Shown: positions 38,505 through 49,590 of the stretch, piece by piece
Numbering within the stretch: position 1 is the stretch's first letter
Layout: every line of letters begins with the position of its first letter
Source: an uncultured Pelagibacteraceae bacterium
Lineage (GTDB): Bacteria; Pseudomonadota; Alphaproteobacteria; Pelagibacterales; Pelagibacteraceae
Direction of reading: 5' to 3'
NCBI GenBank assembly: GCA_902630065.1
Contig: CACOTF010000001.1
Coordinates: forward strand, 1-64,000
DNA length: 64,000 bases
Program-made: the position numbers and the translations under genes
The notes under the pieces: generated by a model
What the model was told of the DNA's origin: nothing
Seen by the model: the letters and a program-made list of their open reading frames with translations, nothing else
Databases searched by the model: none

Positions 38505-39091
38505 TTTAAATATCTACTTCCAGGTTTTGTAATTGGAATTTTTTTTAACTCAATTGGTAAATCATTTTTTTTATAAGTTGGTATTTCTAATTTAATTTGC
38601 GAAACAATATTTTTATCTTTAATTTTTAAACTTGGTTTACTAGATCTATTAATCAAACACGCATATCCAACTACTTTTGATTTGTATTTTTTTACAAGTC
38701 GAGTACATTCTAAACTTGACTTACCTGTAGTAATTACGTCTTCTACTATCAAAACTTTAGAATTTTTTTTAATTGAAAAACCTCTTCTTAAAATAAATTT
38801 CCCATTAACTCTCTCACAAAATATTGTCTCCTTATTCAATAAATTTCCAACAATATAACCTATTACAATACCGCCCATAGCTGGTGACAAAATTATATCA
38901 ATTTTTTTGAATTTTTTTTTTATTTTAGTGCTTAAAGATTTACAAAATTTTTCTGATTTTTTTGGATAACTTAATAATTTAGCACATTGAACATATTGAG
39001 GTGAATGTAAACCTGAAGATAAAACAAAATGTCCCTCTAAAAGTGCATTAGTTTTTTTTAAAACCGCTAAAGAATCTTTTAAAGAAAGCAT
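38501..39091 (-). CDS. pyrE: orotate phosphoribosyltransferase
   Basis: GHFVLSSGLHSPQYVQCAKLL; VLIVEDVITTGKSSLE. Confidence 0.95.
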   Translation of the reverse strand: MLSLKDSLAVLKKTNALLEGHFVLSSGLHSPQYVQCAKLLSYPKKSEKFCKSLSTKIKKKFKKIDIILSPAMGGIVIGYIVGNLLNKETIFCERVNGKFILRRGFSIKKNSKVLIVEDVITTGKSSLECTRLVKKYKSKVVGYACLINRSSKPSLKIKDKNIVSQIKLEIPTYKKNDLPIELKKIPITKPGSRYLK

Positions 39092-40793
39092 ATTTTTTGT
39101 TTTTATGTCTAATTATTTTGAAGTTATATTCTTTCTGTTTTAGCTCACTAATAAGTTTTGTAAAGTTTTTCAAATCTTGAATAATTAGGTTGAATCTAAA
39201 ATTAATGGTTCTTTTAGTCTTTTCCACCATTTCTACACTTGAGATATTTACATTATTCGTTCCAATCATTGTTGTAACGTCACCTAATATTCCAGGTCTA
39301 TCAGGTAAAGACATCCAAAGGGTAGTGTTATATTTTTTTTCAGTAGGCTTGCTGTCTTCTTTGTATTGCCAGTATCTTCTTATAGCAGCTCTAGCTTTAC
39401 CAGTTTTAGCACTTGTTATCCAATGCAAAGAAGGTGAATCTTTTTTTGAAGTTAATATTTTAACTACATCTCCATTTCGCAATATTGATTGTAGAGGACT
39501 TTCCTTTCCATTTATTTCGCATCCAATTGCAGTATCACCTACTTTAGTGTGAACAGCATAAGCAAAATCAATTGGGCTTGCTTCTTTGGGTAATTTTATG
39601 ACAGACCCTTTTGGTGTAAAACAAAAAACATTTTCTTGAAACATTTGAAGTTTTGTATACTCAAAATAATGTTCAGGATTTTCATTTTTATCTATAATTT
39701 CTACCAAATCTGCTAGCCAGTCATATTCCTTCCAAGTTAAAGAATTAAACTTTTCTGACGATTTATATTTCCAATGAGATGCTATACCTCTTTGCGCAAA
39801 TTCATGCATTTGTTGTGTTCTTAGTTGTATTTCAATGGGTCTTTTATTGGGACCGATCACTGCTGTATGAAGAGATTTATAATTATTTATTTTTGGAGAT
39901 GAAATGTAATCTTTAAATCTACCAGGTATGCAATTCCATTTATTATGAATTACGCCTAAGGTTTTGTAACAATTTTCAATATTATCTAAAATTATTCTAA
40001 AACCAATTATGTCTGTAATTTGCTCTAGTGAAGTTCTTTTTTTTTGTATTTTTCTCCAAATAGAAAAAGGTGTTTTTTCTCTAGAATAAATTTTAAAATC
40101 AATATTATTTTCATTTAATAGATTTTCAAATTCACTAAGAACTGAATTATAATTAATCAAATTATTATCTTTTATTGTGTCTAATCTATCTTTGATCATT
40201 TTTCTTGCTTCAGGATTTAAAATATCGAAAGAAAGATCTTCAAGTTCATCTCTTATTCTATTCATTCCCATTCTATCAGCTAGAGGAGCATAAATTTCCA
40301 TAGTTTCTTTAGCAATTCTTTTTCTTTTTTCCTCTTTATCAATAGCCTTCAAAGTTCGCATATTATGCAAACGATCTGCAAGTTTCACAAGAAGGACTCT
40401 AATATCTTTAGAAGTTGCCAGGATGAGTTTTCTAAAATTTTCAGCTTTTGAATTAGAAATAGCTTGGTTTTCAAAAACTGAAATTTTTGTAACTCCATCA
40501 ACCAAATCAGCAACTTCTTTTCCAAATTGTTCTTCTATAGTTTTATAAGTTGCATAAGTATCTTCTATGGTATCGTGAAGTAAACCAGTTGCTATCGTTG
40601 CACTATCCAACTTAAGTTCGGTTAAAATATTTGCAACAGCAACAGGATGGATGACATAGGGATCTCCTGATTGTCGTTTTTGATCTTTATGAACTTTCAC
40701 TGCAAAATCATATGCTTTGCTTAGAGTTTCTGGGTTAAGAAACTTATTGTATGATTTAACCTTATCTATTAATTCGTCAGAATTTAACATCAA
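39048..40793 (-). CDS. RelA/SpoT homologue (bifunctional-looking RSH)
   Basis: SGDPYVIHPVAVANIL, GLLHDTIEDT (HD); DIIGFRIILDNIENCYKTLGVIHNKW (synthetase); TGS and ACT segments. Confidence 0.95.
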   Translation of the reverse strand: MMLNSDELIDKVKSYNKFLNPETLSKAYDFAVKVHKDQKRQSGDPYVIHPVAVANILTELKLDSATIATGLLHDTIEDTYATYKTIEEQFGKEVADLVDGVTKISVFENQAISNSKAENFRKLILATSKDIRVLLVKLADRLHNMRTLKAIDKEEKRKRIAKETMEIYAPLADRMGMNRIRDELEDLSFDILNPEARKMIKDRLDTIKDNNLINYNSVLSEFENLLNENNIDFKIYSREKTPFSIWRKIQKKRTSLEQITDIIGFRIILDNIENCYKTLGVIHNKWNCIPGRFKDYISSPKINNYKSLHTAVIGPNKRPIEIQLRTQQMHEFAQRGIASHWKYKSSEKFNSLTWKEYDWLADLVEIIDKNENPEHYFEYTKLQMFQENVFCFTPKGSVIKLPKEASPIDFAYAVHTKVGDTAIGCEINGKESPLQSILRNGDVVKILTSKKDSPSLHWITSAKTGKARAAIRRYWQYKEDSKPTEKKYNTTLWMSLPDRPGILGDVTTMIGTNNVNISSVEMVEKTKRTINFRFNLIIQDLKNFTKLISELKQKEYNFKIIRHKNKKYAFFKRFFSGFKKN

Positions 40794-40810
40794 TTTATTA
40801 TATCACTTAT

Positions 40811-41338
40811 TTAGATAACTTTAATACTTCTTAAATTATTTTTTTTTAAAGAAGACAAGAGTTTTACTATATTTTTTTTTAATTTTGGGTGAGACCAATT
40901 TTTGCATATTTCAAATAGTGGCATAAGTACAAAGTTTCTATTATGCATTCTTGGATGTGGGATCTCTAAATTGATAAATTTTTTATTTGATTTAGTAATC
41001 TTTCCATTAAAATCTAATATATCAATATCACAATTTCTTGGATGATTTTTAGGAGCAATTTTTCTGCCTAATTTTTTTTCTATAGACTTAATTATTTTAA
41101 ACAGCTCATATTGATTTAATTTCGTTTTTATCAGTAATACAGCATTAATAAATTTTGGAAAACTAGGATCTGGCCATGACTCAGTCTCATAATAACTAGA
41201 TGTTTTGATAATTTTAATATCATGAGTTTCCAATAAATATTTAGATTTTTCTAAAAAATGTATTCTATTTCCTAAATTAGAACCTATTGATAGATATACA
41301 TTTTTAACTTGAGCGTCTGAAATATCTAGCTTTTTCAC
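40811..41338 (-). CDS. folK: 2-amino-4-hydroxy-6-hydroxymethyldihydropteridine pyrophosphokinase
   Basis: [48 protein letters not shown]; probable GTG start at 41338 (listed ORF starts 41398 inside smpB). Confidence 0.88.
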   Translation of the reverse strand: MKKLDISDAQVKNVYLSIGSNLGNRIHFLEKSKYLLETHDIKIIKTSSYYETESWPDPSFPKFINAVLLIKTKLNQYELFKIIKSIEKKLGRKIAPKNHPRNCDIDILDFNGKITKSNKKFINLEIPHPRMHNRNFVLMPLFEICKNWSHPKLKKNIVKLLSSLKKNNLRSIKVI

Positions 41339-41777
41339 GGTTCCAATCTTTAGTTTTTTTGGTTTGTCGCTTATCGTATTGTTTTTTGCCCTTTGCAACA
41401 GCTATTTCAACTTTAGCTTTACCTTTTTTAAAATACATTTTAGTTGGAACTAAAGTTAGACCATCCTCGTTCATTTTACCAATTAGTTTGTCAATTTCCC
41501 TTTTGTTAAATAACAATTTTCTTTCTGAGTAAGGATTGTGATTTGAATAACTGGCTTGTTTATATATGGGTATATGTGAATTAATTAAAAAAATTTCTCC
41601 TTCTTTTTCTACTGCGTATGACTCTGCAATATTTATTTTTCCATCTCTTACAGATTTTATTTCAGAACCTTTTAGTACAATTCCAGCTTCTAAGATTTCC
41701 TTAAAGAAAAAATTAAAAGATGCTTTTCGATTTATTGTAATGATCTTGATGCCAGATGTAGATTTGTCACTCATCAA
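41304..41777 (-). CDS. smpB: SsrA-binding protein SmpB
   Basis: [61 protein letters not shown]. Confidence 0.96.
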   Translation of the reverse strand: MMSDKSTSGIKIITINRKASFNFFFKEILEAGIVLKGSEIKSVRDGKINIAESYAVEKEGEIFLINSHIPIYKQASYSNHNPYSERKLLFNKREIDKLIGKMNEDGLTLVPTKMYFKKGKAKVEIAVAKGKKQYDKRQTKKTKDWNREKARYFRRSS

Positions 41778-42654
41778 TAAGTTTTGCTACTTTCAATGCT
41801 TTTTCGACTTCCTTTTTTGTATTTTCAGTTATTTTTACCAAAGGTAATCTTACAGTATCGTCGCATAGACCAAGTAATTTAGCAGCATACTTAACTGGTG
41901 AAGGATTGCTTTCTATAAATAAATTTTTATGCAACGGTTGCAACATATCATCAAGTTGTTGAGCTTTTTTTAAATCATCCTCATTTGAAGATTTTGATAA
42001 TTTTTGAAATTCAGAACATAATTTAGGAGCTACGTTTGCTGTAACACTAATTGTTCCAACGCCTCCTCGTTTATTAAATTCAAAAGCATTATCATCGTTT
42101 CCAGTAAGTTGAATAAAATCATTACCCATTTTTTCTTTTTGTTGATCAACACGATTTAGATCACCAGTTGCATCTTTAACTCCAACTATATTTTTTAGTT
42201 CATATAATCTAGCCATTGTTTCAACGCTCATATCGATTACTGAACGGCTTGGAATATTATAAATTATAATTGGAATTCCACAGTTATCATTGATTGATTT
42301 ATAATGTTGATATAATCCTTCTTGAGTGGGTTTATTATAATATGGTGTAACTACTAAAGCACCATCCGCACCAGCTTTTTCAGCGTGTTTAGTTAATGAT
42401 ACGGCTTCTTCTGTAGAATTAGATCCTGTGCCGGCTATTATGGGAAGTTTACCGGTAGCTTCTTTTATACACAATTCAATTGTTCTCTCATGTTCATCAT
42501 GTGATAATGTTGGTGACTCACCTGTTGTTCCAACTGGAACTAACCCATTTGTTCCATTTTCCAGATGATGATTTATTATTTTTATGTAACTTTCTTCGTC
42601 AAGCTTGTTGTCTTTAAACGGTGTAATTAATGCTACATTTGATCCTTTAAACAT
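41767..42654 (-). CDS. dapA: 4-hydroxy-tetrahydrodipicolinate synthase
   Basis: [57 protein letters not shown]. Confidence 0.97.
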   Translation of the reverse strand: MFKGSNVALITPFKDNKLDEESYIKIINHHLENGTNGLVPVGTTGESPTLSHDEHERTIELCIKEATGKLPIIAGTGSNSTEEAVSLTKHAEKAGADGALVVTPYYNKPTQEGLYQHYKSINDNCGIPIIIYNIPSRSVIDMSVETMARLYELKNIVGVKDATGDLNRVDQQKEKMGNDFIQLTGNDDNAFEFNKRGGVGTISVTANVAPKLCSEFQKLSKSSNEDDLKKAQQLDDMLQPLHKNLFIESNPSPVKYAAKLLGLCDDTVRLPLVKITENTKKEVEKALKVAKLIDE

Positions 42655-42689
42655 AATTATTTATAACATAAGTTGTTTGATTTAATAAA

Positions 42690-44891
42690 ATGTATTTAAA
42701 ATTATTAACAACAATTATCCTTTTTTTCTTATCGTTTCAATCTGCTTTTTCAAATGAAACTATACTTCCTATTAAAAAACCAGATTTAAATGAAAAAAAT
42801 ACAACAAAAAAAATAGCTGAAATCATTCCTCTACCAAAACCATCTGAAAAAGAAGATGAAATTCAAAAGGAAATAAAAATTACCACCACTGAGATATTTA
42901 AGAAAATTGATGGTGTAATAATTCCAAAAAATAAGCCTCTAATAGTTAAAGAAAAATTAAGAAAGATAAAAAAACAAAAATTTTATAGCGATAGAGATTT
43001 GAGATATGCAAAACAAGCTATTTCATTTATGGAGAAAAGTAATTGGAAGGATGCAAAAAAAGCTGCAAGAAAAGCAAGAGCAAAATCTATTTATGATTTT
43101 ATTCAATGGAGACATCTACTTACAACTGGTAACAGGGCTACTTTTACAGAATATAAACAGTTTATCGAAAGAGTAAAAGATTATCCAAGGATAGATAGAG
43201 TTCGTTACTTAGGAGAGCATAAAATAAATTCTAAAAATCATACTAAAAATGAAATTATACAGTGGTTCGATAAACACCCACCCTTAAGTGGATTTGGAAA
43301 AATGATGCTAGGCGATGCTTTGTTATCAAAAAATAAAGAGACAGCTATAAATTTAATAAAAGAAGGATTTATTACAGCTGATTTAAGTAAAAATGATCTT
43401 ATTTTTTTTAGAAAGAAATTTAAAAAATATTTGAACAGTAGTGATTATATTAAAAGAGCTGATTATTTAGCTTGGGAGAATAAATATTGGGATCTTAAAA
43501 GAATGTTAAGATATCTACCTAAAGATTATCAACTTTTATATACAGCAAGGCAACTGTTAATGAGCAGATCTTATGGTGTTGATAGCGCTATATCGAATGT
43601 GCCTGCAAGTTTAAAAAAGGATGCAGGTTTAAATTATGATAGACTCAAATGGAGAAGGAAAAGAGGAAGAGTTGATAGTTCTTTAGAAATTTTACTAAGT
43701 ATAAAAAATAATAAAGACTATATGGTTCGCCCAGATAAATGGTGGGTTGAAAGATCAATAATTGCGAGATCACTTATTTATAAGAAAAGATATGAGCAAG
43801 CTTATAAAATTACAAGTAAACATGGTCTATCAGAGGGTGCCGAATTAGCTGAAGCTGAATGGATGAGTGGATGGATTGCTTTAAGTTTCTTAAAAGACCC
43901 AATTTTAGCAAAAAGTCATTTTACTAAATTTTATAATAATGTTGGATATCCAATTAGTTTATCAAGAGGTGCTTATTGGCTTGGAAAAGCGAATTTGGCA
44001 CTAAATAATAAGGAAGAAGCAGATAAGTGGTTTAAAGAAGGTTCAAAATATCTAACAACCTATTATGGTCAATTATCTCATATGAAAATATATCCAAATA
44101 AAACTTTTGAACTTAAAGAGAGTACTCAAGTTGATAAAAATTATGCTGAAAGTTTTTACAAAAATAAATTAGTGGCAATAGTACATTTATTAGATGAAGT
44201 AAAAAAAGATAAATATACAAAACATATTTTAAGATTTCTAGCAAATGACAATGTTTCAGCAGGGAGTGAGGTATTAGCAGCAAAACTAGCAACTGACATT
44301 TCTAGATTTGATTTTGCTATTCAGGTTTCTAAAATAGCATCTTATCAAAAAAGGTTTCATAACAAATATAATTATCCAGTAATAAGTACTCCAAATAAAG
44401 TTGGATCAAGAAAAATCCCAGAACAAGCTTTAATATTATCTATTATAAGACAAGAAAGTGAGTTTGATATATCTGCAAGAAGTAGAGTTGGAGCACAAGG
44501 CTTAATGCAATTGATGCCTTACACTGCAAAGACAGTTGCTAAGCAGGCAAAAGTTTCTTATTCAAAATCTCGTTTAACAACAAGTCCTGAGTATAATATA
44601 AATTTAGGATCTTTTTATATTGCAGGTTTAATTCTTGATTATGATGGATCCTACCCATTCGCTGTAGCAGCATATAATGCAGGACCAAAAAGAGTGAAGT
44701 ATTGGAAAAAAATAAATAAAGACCCTCAAAAGAAACAAATCAATTATGTTGATTGGGTAGAACTTATTAAGTTTAAAGAGACCAGAAACTATGTTCAGAG
44801 GGTTATGGAGAATTACAATGTTTATAGATACATTTTGTCTCAAAAACCAATATTTTTAAAAGATTTTTTTAGAAATAATCCACTCTATTAA
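42690..44891 (+). CDS. soluble lytic murein transglycosylase
   Basis: SIIRQESEFDISARSRVGAQGLMQLMPYTAKTVAKQ; AVAAYNAGPKRV (SLT domain). Confidence 0.95.
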   Translation: MYLKLLTTIILFFLSFQSAFSNETILPIKKPDLNEKNTTKKIAEIIPLPKPSEKEDEIQKEIKITTTEIFKKIDGVIIPKNKPLIVKEKLRKIKKQKFYSDRDLRYAKQAISFMEKSNWKDAKKAARKARAKSIYDFIQWRHLLTTGNRATFTEYKQFIERVKDYPRIDRVRYLGEHKINSKNHTKNEIIQWFDKHPPLSGFGKMMLGDALLSKNKETAINLIKEGFITADLSKNDLIFFRKKFKKYLNSSDYIKRADYLAWENKYWDLKRMLRYLPKDYQLLYTARQLLMSRSYGVDSAISNVPASLKKDAGLNYDRLKWRRKRGRVDSSLEILLSIKNNKDYMVRPDKWWVERSIIARSLIYKKRYEQAYKITSKHGLSEGAELAEAEWMSGWIALSFLKDPILAKSHFTKFYNNVGYPISLSRGAYWLGKANLALNNKEEADKWFKEGSKYLTTYYGQLSHMKIYPNKTFELKESTQVDKNYAESFYKNKLVAIVHLLDEVKKDKYTKHILRFLANDNVSAGSEVLAAKLATDISRFDFAIQVSKIASYQKRFHNKYNYPVISTPNKVGSRKIPEQALILSIIRQESEFDISARSRVGAQGLMQLMPYTAKTVAKQAKVSYSKSRLTTSPEYNINLGSFYIAGLILDYDGSYPFAVAAYNAGPKRVKYWKKINKDPQKKQINYVDWVELIKFKETRNYVQRVMENYNVYRYILSQKPIFLKDFFRNNPLY

Positions 44892-44986
44892 TGGCGGAAG
44901 GAGAGGGATTCGAACCCTCGGTACACCTTTTCAAGCGTACGGCGGTTTAGCAAACCGCTGGTTTAAACCAGCTCACCCATCCTTCC
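44892..44986 (-). tRNA. tRNA-Ser (GCT)
   Basis: Reverse strand GGAAGGA...TCCTTCC acceptor stem, GCGGT-TTGCTAA-ACCGC anticodon arm, long variable arm, encoded CCA. Confidence 0.94.
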
Positions 44987-45001
44987 ACGATAATATGTGT
45001 A

Positions 45002-45036
45002 ACTTGAAATCATTGAATATTCAATCATATTCAAGT
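45002..45036. promoter_or_regulatory. palindromic element ACTTGAA..ATTGAATATTCAAT..TTCAAGT in the soxB leader
   Basis: Perfect 14-bp core palindrome plus perfect 7-bp outer arms, 14 bp upstream of the soxB start. Confidence 0.5.
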
Positions 45037-45050
45037 AATTTCTCCAAAAT

Positions 45051-46304
45051 ATGAAAAACAAATATTCAGTATTCTCTCTAATCAAAAATGCTTTATCACA
45101 GCATGAGAATTGGCAACAAGCTTGGGGAAATCCAGAGCCAAAAAAAGAATACGATGCTATTATTGTGGGTGGTGGCGGACATGGTTTAGCTACTGCTTAT
45201 TATTTAGCAAAGAAACATAATTTAAAAAATATTGCAGTCTTAGAAAAAGGTTGGATTGGTGGTGGAAATACAGGGCGTAACACTACAATCATTAGATCAA
45301 ATTATTTATGGGATGCTAGTGCTGGTTTATATGATCATGCGCTTAAGCTATGGGAAAATTTATCTCAAGAGCTAAACTACAATGTGATGTTCAGTCAAAG
45401 AGGTGTAATGAATTTAGCTCACAACCTTCAAGATGTAAGAGATTTAAAAAGAAGAACACATGCTAATAGACTAAACGGAATTGACGCTGTTTGGTTAAAT
45501 ACTGAGGAAGTTAAAAAATTTTGCCCAATTATAAATACATCTCCTGATATCAGATACCCGGTTTTGGGAGGAACATTACAAAGAAGAGCAGGAACAGCAA
45601 GACATGATGCTGTTGCCTGGGGTTATGCAAGAGGCGCAAGCGATATGGGTGTTGATATAATTCAAAACTGTGAAGTTAAAGGAATAAAAAGAAATGGTGA
45701 TAAAGTTGAAGGATTAGAAACAACTAAAGGATTTATAAAAACTAATAAAATTGGAGTTGTTGCTGCGGGTCACTCAAGTGTAATTGCAAATATGGCTGGA
45801 TTAAAACTGCCTCTTGAAAGCAAACCATTACAAGCATTAGTTTCAGAACCAGTAAAACCAATTATTGATACTGTTGTAATGTCAAATGCAGTTCATGCTT
45901 ATGTAAGTCAATCGGATAAAGGCGAATTAGTTATAGGTGCGGGAACAGATTCATATGTTTCATATACTCAAAGAGGAAGTCATAATATTGTTGAAGGAAC
46001 TTTAAAGGCTATTTTAGAACTCTACCCTATTTTTAGTAGAATGAAGATGTTAAGACAGTGGGGAGGAATTGTTGATATATGTCCAGATGCAAGCCCTATT
46101 ATAAGTAAAACTAATATAAAAGGTTTATATTTTAATTGTGGTTGGGGCACCGGTGGTTTTAAAGCTACTCCAGGATCGGGAGATTTATTTGCTCACACAA
46201 TCGCAAATGATGAGCCACATAAATTAAATGCAGCATTTAATTTAAATAGATTTGTAAGCGGTGATCTTGTTGATGAACATGGTGCTGCAGCAGTTGCACA
46301 TTAA
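45051..46304 (+). CDS. soxB: sarcosine oxidase subunit beta
   Basis: [53 protein letters not shown]. Confidence 0.95.
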   Translation: MKNKYSVFSLIKNALSQHENWQQAWGNPEPKKEYDAIIVGGGGHGLATAYYLAKKHNLKNIAVLEKGWIGGGNTGRNTTIIRSNYLWDASAGLYDHALKLWENLSQELNYNVMFSQRGVMNLAHNLQDVRDLKRRTHANRLNGIDAVWLNTEEVKKFCPIINTSPDIRYPVLGGTLQRRAGTARHDAVAWGYARGASDMGVDIIQNCEVKGIKRNGDKVEGLETTKGFIKTNKIGVVAAGHSSVIANMAGLKLPLESKPLQALVSEPVKPIIDTVVMSNAVHAYVSQSDKGELVIGAGTDSYVSYTQRGSHNIVEGTLKAILELYPIFSRMKMLRQWGGIVDICPDASPIISKTNIKGLYFNCGWGTGGFKATPGSGDLFAHTIANDEPHKLNAAFNLNRFVSGDLVDEHGAAAVAH

Positions 46305-46306
46305 TA

Positions 46307-46588
46307 ATGTTTTTAATTAATTGTCCATTTTGTGGAGAGAGAGATCAAAGTGAATTTTCCTCAGGTGGCGAAGCTCATATAGTTAGACCAAAACAACCAA
46401 CTGAACTTAGCGATGATGAATGGGCGGAATATCTATTTATGAGAAAAAATATTAAAGGTATTCAATTTGAAAGATGGAATCATGTTCACGGATGTAGGAA
46501 ATGGTTCAACGTTGTTAGAGATACATCTAATGATAAAATATTATCTGTTTATAAAATGGGTGAAAAACCTCCTGTAAATTATAAGTAA
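46307..46588 (+). CDS. soxD: sarcosine oxidase subunit delta
   Basis: CPFCGERDQSEFSSGGEAHIVRP ... NHVHGCRKWFNVVRDT. Confidence 0.95.
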   Translation: MFLINCPFCGERDQSEFSSGGEAHIVRPKQPTELSDDEWAEYLFMRKNIKGIQFERWNHVHGCRKWFNVVRDTSNDKILSVYKMGEKPPVNYK

Positions 46589-49500
46589 TGCCCAATTATA
46601 GAATACATAAAACTGAATATATTGATGAAACTAAAAGAGTTTCATTCAAATATGATGGTAAGACTTATTTTGGATATGAGGGTGATACTTTAGCGTCAGC
46701 ACTTTTAGCAAATGGTATTCATTTAGTTGGCAGAAGTTTTAAATATCACAGACCAAGAGGCATAGTTTCTTGTGGAGCAGAAGAACCTAATGCAATTTGT
46801 CAAATTGGTAGTAAAAAAGACTTAACTGAACCAAATGTAAGAGCAACTGAGTTAGAATTGTATGAAGGATTAGAAGCAAGTTCTCAAAATTGCTGGCCTA
46901 ACGTAAAATTTGATATTGGGGGAATTAATAACTTTATATCACCGTTAATTCCTGCAGGCTTTTATTATAAAACATTTATGTGGCCAAAGAGTTTTTGGAA
47001 AAAAGTATATGAACCATTAATACGATTATCTGCGGGTTTGGGAAAATCTCCTACAGAACCTGATCCTGATATCTATGATCACAAATATGTTCACTACGAT
47101 GTATTGGTAATCGGTGGTGGAGTTTCAGGTATTATTGCTGCAAAAATGGCTGCAAAAAATAATTTAAAAACTTTATTAGTAGATGACAAAAAAATACTAG
47201 GTGGTTCTACAATTTATCAAAACAATGAGTCTATTAAGATTGATGATAAATTATCAAGTAAATGGTTAAAAAATGAAATTCAAGAAATTAAAAAATTAAG
47301 TAATTTAACAATTAAGACAAGAACAAGTATTGCAGCTTATCATGGATACAATTTTCTTTTAGCTAAAGAAAATTTAACAGATCATTTACCAGAGGAAAAA
47401 AAGAAAAATAAGATTAGACAAAGATTATGGAAAATAAGAGCAAAAAAAGTTGTAATTGCAACTGGATCAATTGAAAGACCACTTGTATTCAATAATAATG
47501 ATAGACCAGGAATATTATTATCTAATTCTATAAACAAATATTTAGATTATTACGGCGTTACCTGTGGAGAAAATATAATATTATTTACAAATAATGATAG
47601 TGCATACGAAACTTCAATTTCACTTCATAAAAAAGGTATAAAGAATATAATTGTTGATTTAAGAAAATCTGCTAGCTCTGAATTAATCAAACAAGCAGAA
47701 AGTCTAGGAATAAAAATCTACTTCAATCATGTTGTAACAAATACTTTTGGATACAGAAAAATAAATTCATTAGAAATAATGAAACTATCGGAAGATGGAA
47801 ATACAACTGTAGGCAATAAAATTAGATTAAGTTGTGACTGTTTAGGAATGAGTGGTGGATGGACACCTATGGTGCATATGCATACTCAATCTGGAGGTAA
47901 ATTAGATTTTAGAGATGAAGACCAAGTATTCTTACCAAAAGAAAATAGTGAAGATCAAATTTCTGTTGGTTCATGCAATGGAGATTTTGATTTAGAAAAT
48001 ATTATAGATAAAACAGTCAATAAAATTAATAAATTCTTAGATATAGATAATCAAGATTACCAGGATACAAATATAATTTGCTCTAAAGAAAATGATAAAA
48101 GAAATATATGGCTTTTACCAAATAAAATACCTTTAGGTAAAACAAAATGCTTTATAGATTTTCAAAATGACTCAACTGCAAAAGATATTAAATTAGCCTT
48201 AAAAGAAGGTTTTAGATCAATTGAACATGTAAAAAGATATACAACTACTGGTATGGCAACAGATCAGGGAAAGTTATCTAATATGCACGCACTTGGGATT
48301 ATAGCTGATACAGCTGGTGTAAAAATGGGTACATTGGGAACAACTACATTTAGGCCTCCATTCACACCATTAACTTTCGGAACACTAGTTGGGAGAAATG
48401 TTGGAAAATTTTTTGAAGTAGTAAGAAAAACATCCATGCATGAATGGCATTTGGAAAATAATGCAGAATTTGAAAATGTTGGTCAGTGGAAAAGACCCTG
48501 GTACTATCCAAAAAACGGTGAAAATATGCATGATGCTGTTCAAAGAGAAAGTAAAGCGGCACGTGACAGTGCGGGAATCTTAGATGCATCAACTCTAGGA
48601 AAAATTGATATCCAAGGAACAGATGCATCAGAATTTTTAAATCGAGTTTACACAAATGCTTGGTCAAAACTTGCAATCGGAAAATGTAGATACGGACTTA
48701 TGTTAAACGAGGATGGTATGGTTTATGACGACGGTGTTACTACAAGAATATCTGAAAATCATTATCTAATGACAACCACCACTGGGGGAGCCGCAAATGT
48801 ATTAAGCAAACTTGAGGATTATTTACAAACGGAGTGGCCAGAGTTAGATGTTTATTTAACATCAGTGACAGATCATTATTCTACAGCAAGTATTTGTGGT
48901 CCAAATTCAAAAAAAATCCTTAACAAACTTTTTCCAAATTTAGATTTAAGTGATGAAAACTTCCCTCATATGTCATTTAAAGAAGATAAACTTAAAAATA
49001 TAAATTGTAGAATAATGAGAATAAGTTTTACAGGTGAACTAAGCTATGAAATTAACATAGAGTCGAAATATGGACATTCATTATGGAAAATGTGTATAGA
49101 AGCTGGGAAAGAGTTTAATTTGACACCTTATGGTACCGAAACAATGCACCTACTCAGAGCTGAAAAAGGTTTCATTATTGTTGGACAAGATACAGACGGC
49201 ACAATGACTCCTTCAGACTTACAGATGGATTGGATTGTAAGTAAAAAGAAATATGACTTCATTGGTAAAAGATCTTTATATAGAAGTGATACTATTAGAG
49301 AAGATAGAAAGCAATTGGTAGGACTACTTACAGATGATCCAAAAGAAATTTTGGAAGAAGGTGCTCAAATTGTTTCAGACGTTAAATCAAAGCCTATAGA
49401 TATGCTAGGACATGTTACTTCCAGCTATTTTAGTCCAAACCTAAATAAATCAATTGCCTTAGCTGTAGTTAGGAGTGGAAAAACAATGAAAGGTCAAAAA

Positions 49501-49590
49501 TTAATTATTCCAATGGAAAACAAAAATATTAATGTGACCGTTTCTGACACAATTTTTTTAGATAAGGAGAATAAAAGACTAAATGCTTGA
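46588..49590 (+). CDS. soxA: sarcosine oxidase subunit alpha
   Basis: N-terminal VSFKYDGKTYFGYEGDTLASALLANGIHLVGRSFKYHRPRGI; FAD motif VIGGGVSGIIAAK; C-terminal GcvT-like domain. Confidence 0.96.
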   Translation: MPNYRIHKTEYIDETKRVSFKYDGKTYFGYEGDTLASALLANGIHLVGRSFKYHRPRGIVSCGAEEPNAICQIGSKKDLTEPNVRATELELYEGLEASSQNCWPNVKFDIGGINNFISPLIPAGFYYKTFMWPKSFWKKVYEPLIRLSAGLGKSPTEPDPDIYDHKYVHYDVLVIGGGVSGIIAAKMAAKNNLKTLLVDDKKILGGSTIYQNNESIKIDDKLSSKWLKNEIQEIKKLSNLTIKTRTSIAAYHGYNFLLAKENLTDHLPEEKKKNKIRQRLWKIRAKKVVIATGSIERPLVFNNNDRPGILLSNSINKYLDYYGVTCGENIILFTNNDSAYETSISLHKKGIKNIIVDLRKSASSELIKQAESLGIKIYFNHVVTNTFGYRKINSLEIMKLSEDGNTTVGNKIRLSCDCLGMSGGWTPMVHMHTQSGGKLDFRDEDQVFLPKENSEDQISVGSCNGDFDLENIIDKTVNKINKFLDIDNQDYQDTNIICSKENDKRNIWLLPNKIPLGKTKCFIDFQNDSTAKDIKLALKEGFRSIEHVKRYTTTGMATDQGKLSNMHALGIIADTAGVKMGTLGTTTFRPPFTPLTFGTLVGRNVGKFFEVVRKTSMHEWHLENNAEFENVGQWKRPWYYPKNGENMHDAVQRESKAARDSAGILDASTLGKIDIQGTDASEFLNRVYTNAWSKLAIGKCRYGLMLNEDGMVYDDGVTTRISENHYLMTTTTGGAANVLSKLEDYLQTEWPELDVYLTSVTDHYSTASICGPNSKKILNKLFPNLDLSDENFPHMSFKEDKLKNINCRIMRISFTGELSYEINIESKYGHSLWKMCIEAGKEFNLTPYGTETMHLLRAEKGFIIVGQDTDGTMTPSDLQMDWIVSKKKYDFIGKRSLYRSDTIREDRKQLVGLLTDDPKEILEEGAQIVSDVKSKPIDMLGHVTSSYFSPNLNKSIALAVVRSGKTMKGQKLIIPMENKNINVTVSDTIFLDKENKRLNA

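Noticed and set aside
48362-48676. 104-aa ORF antisense to soxA
   Set aside because: Antisense shadow of a conserved coding region; no motif.
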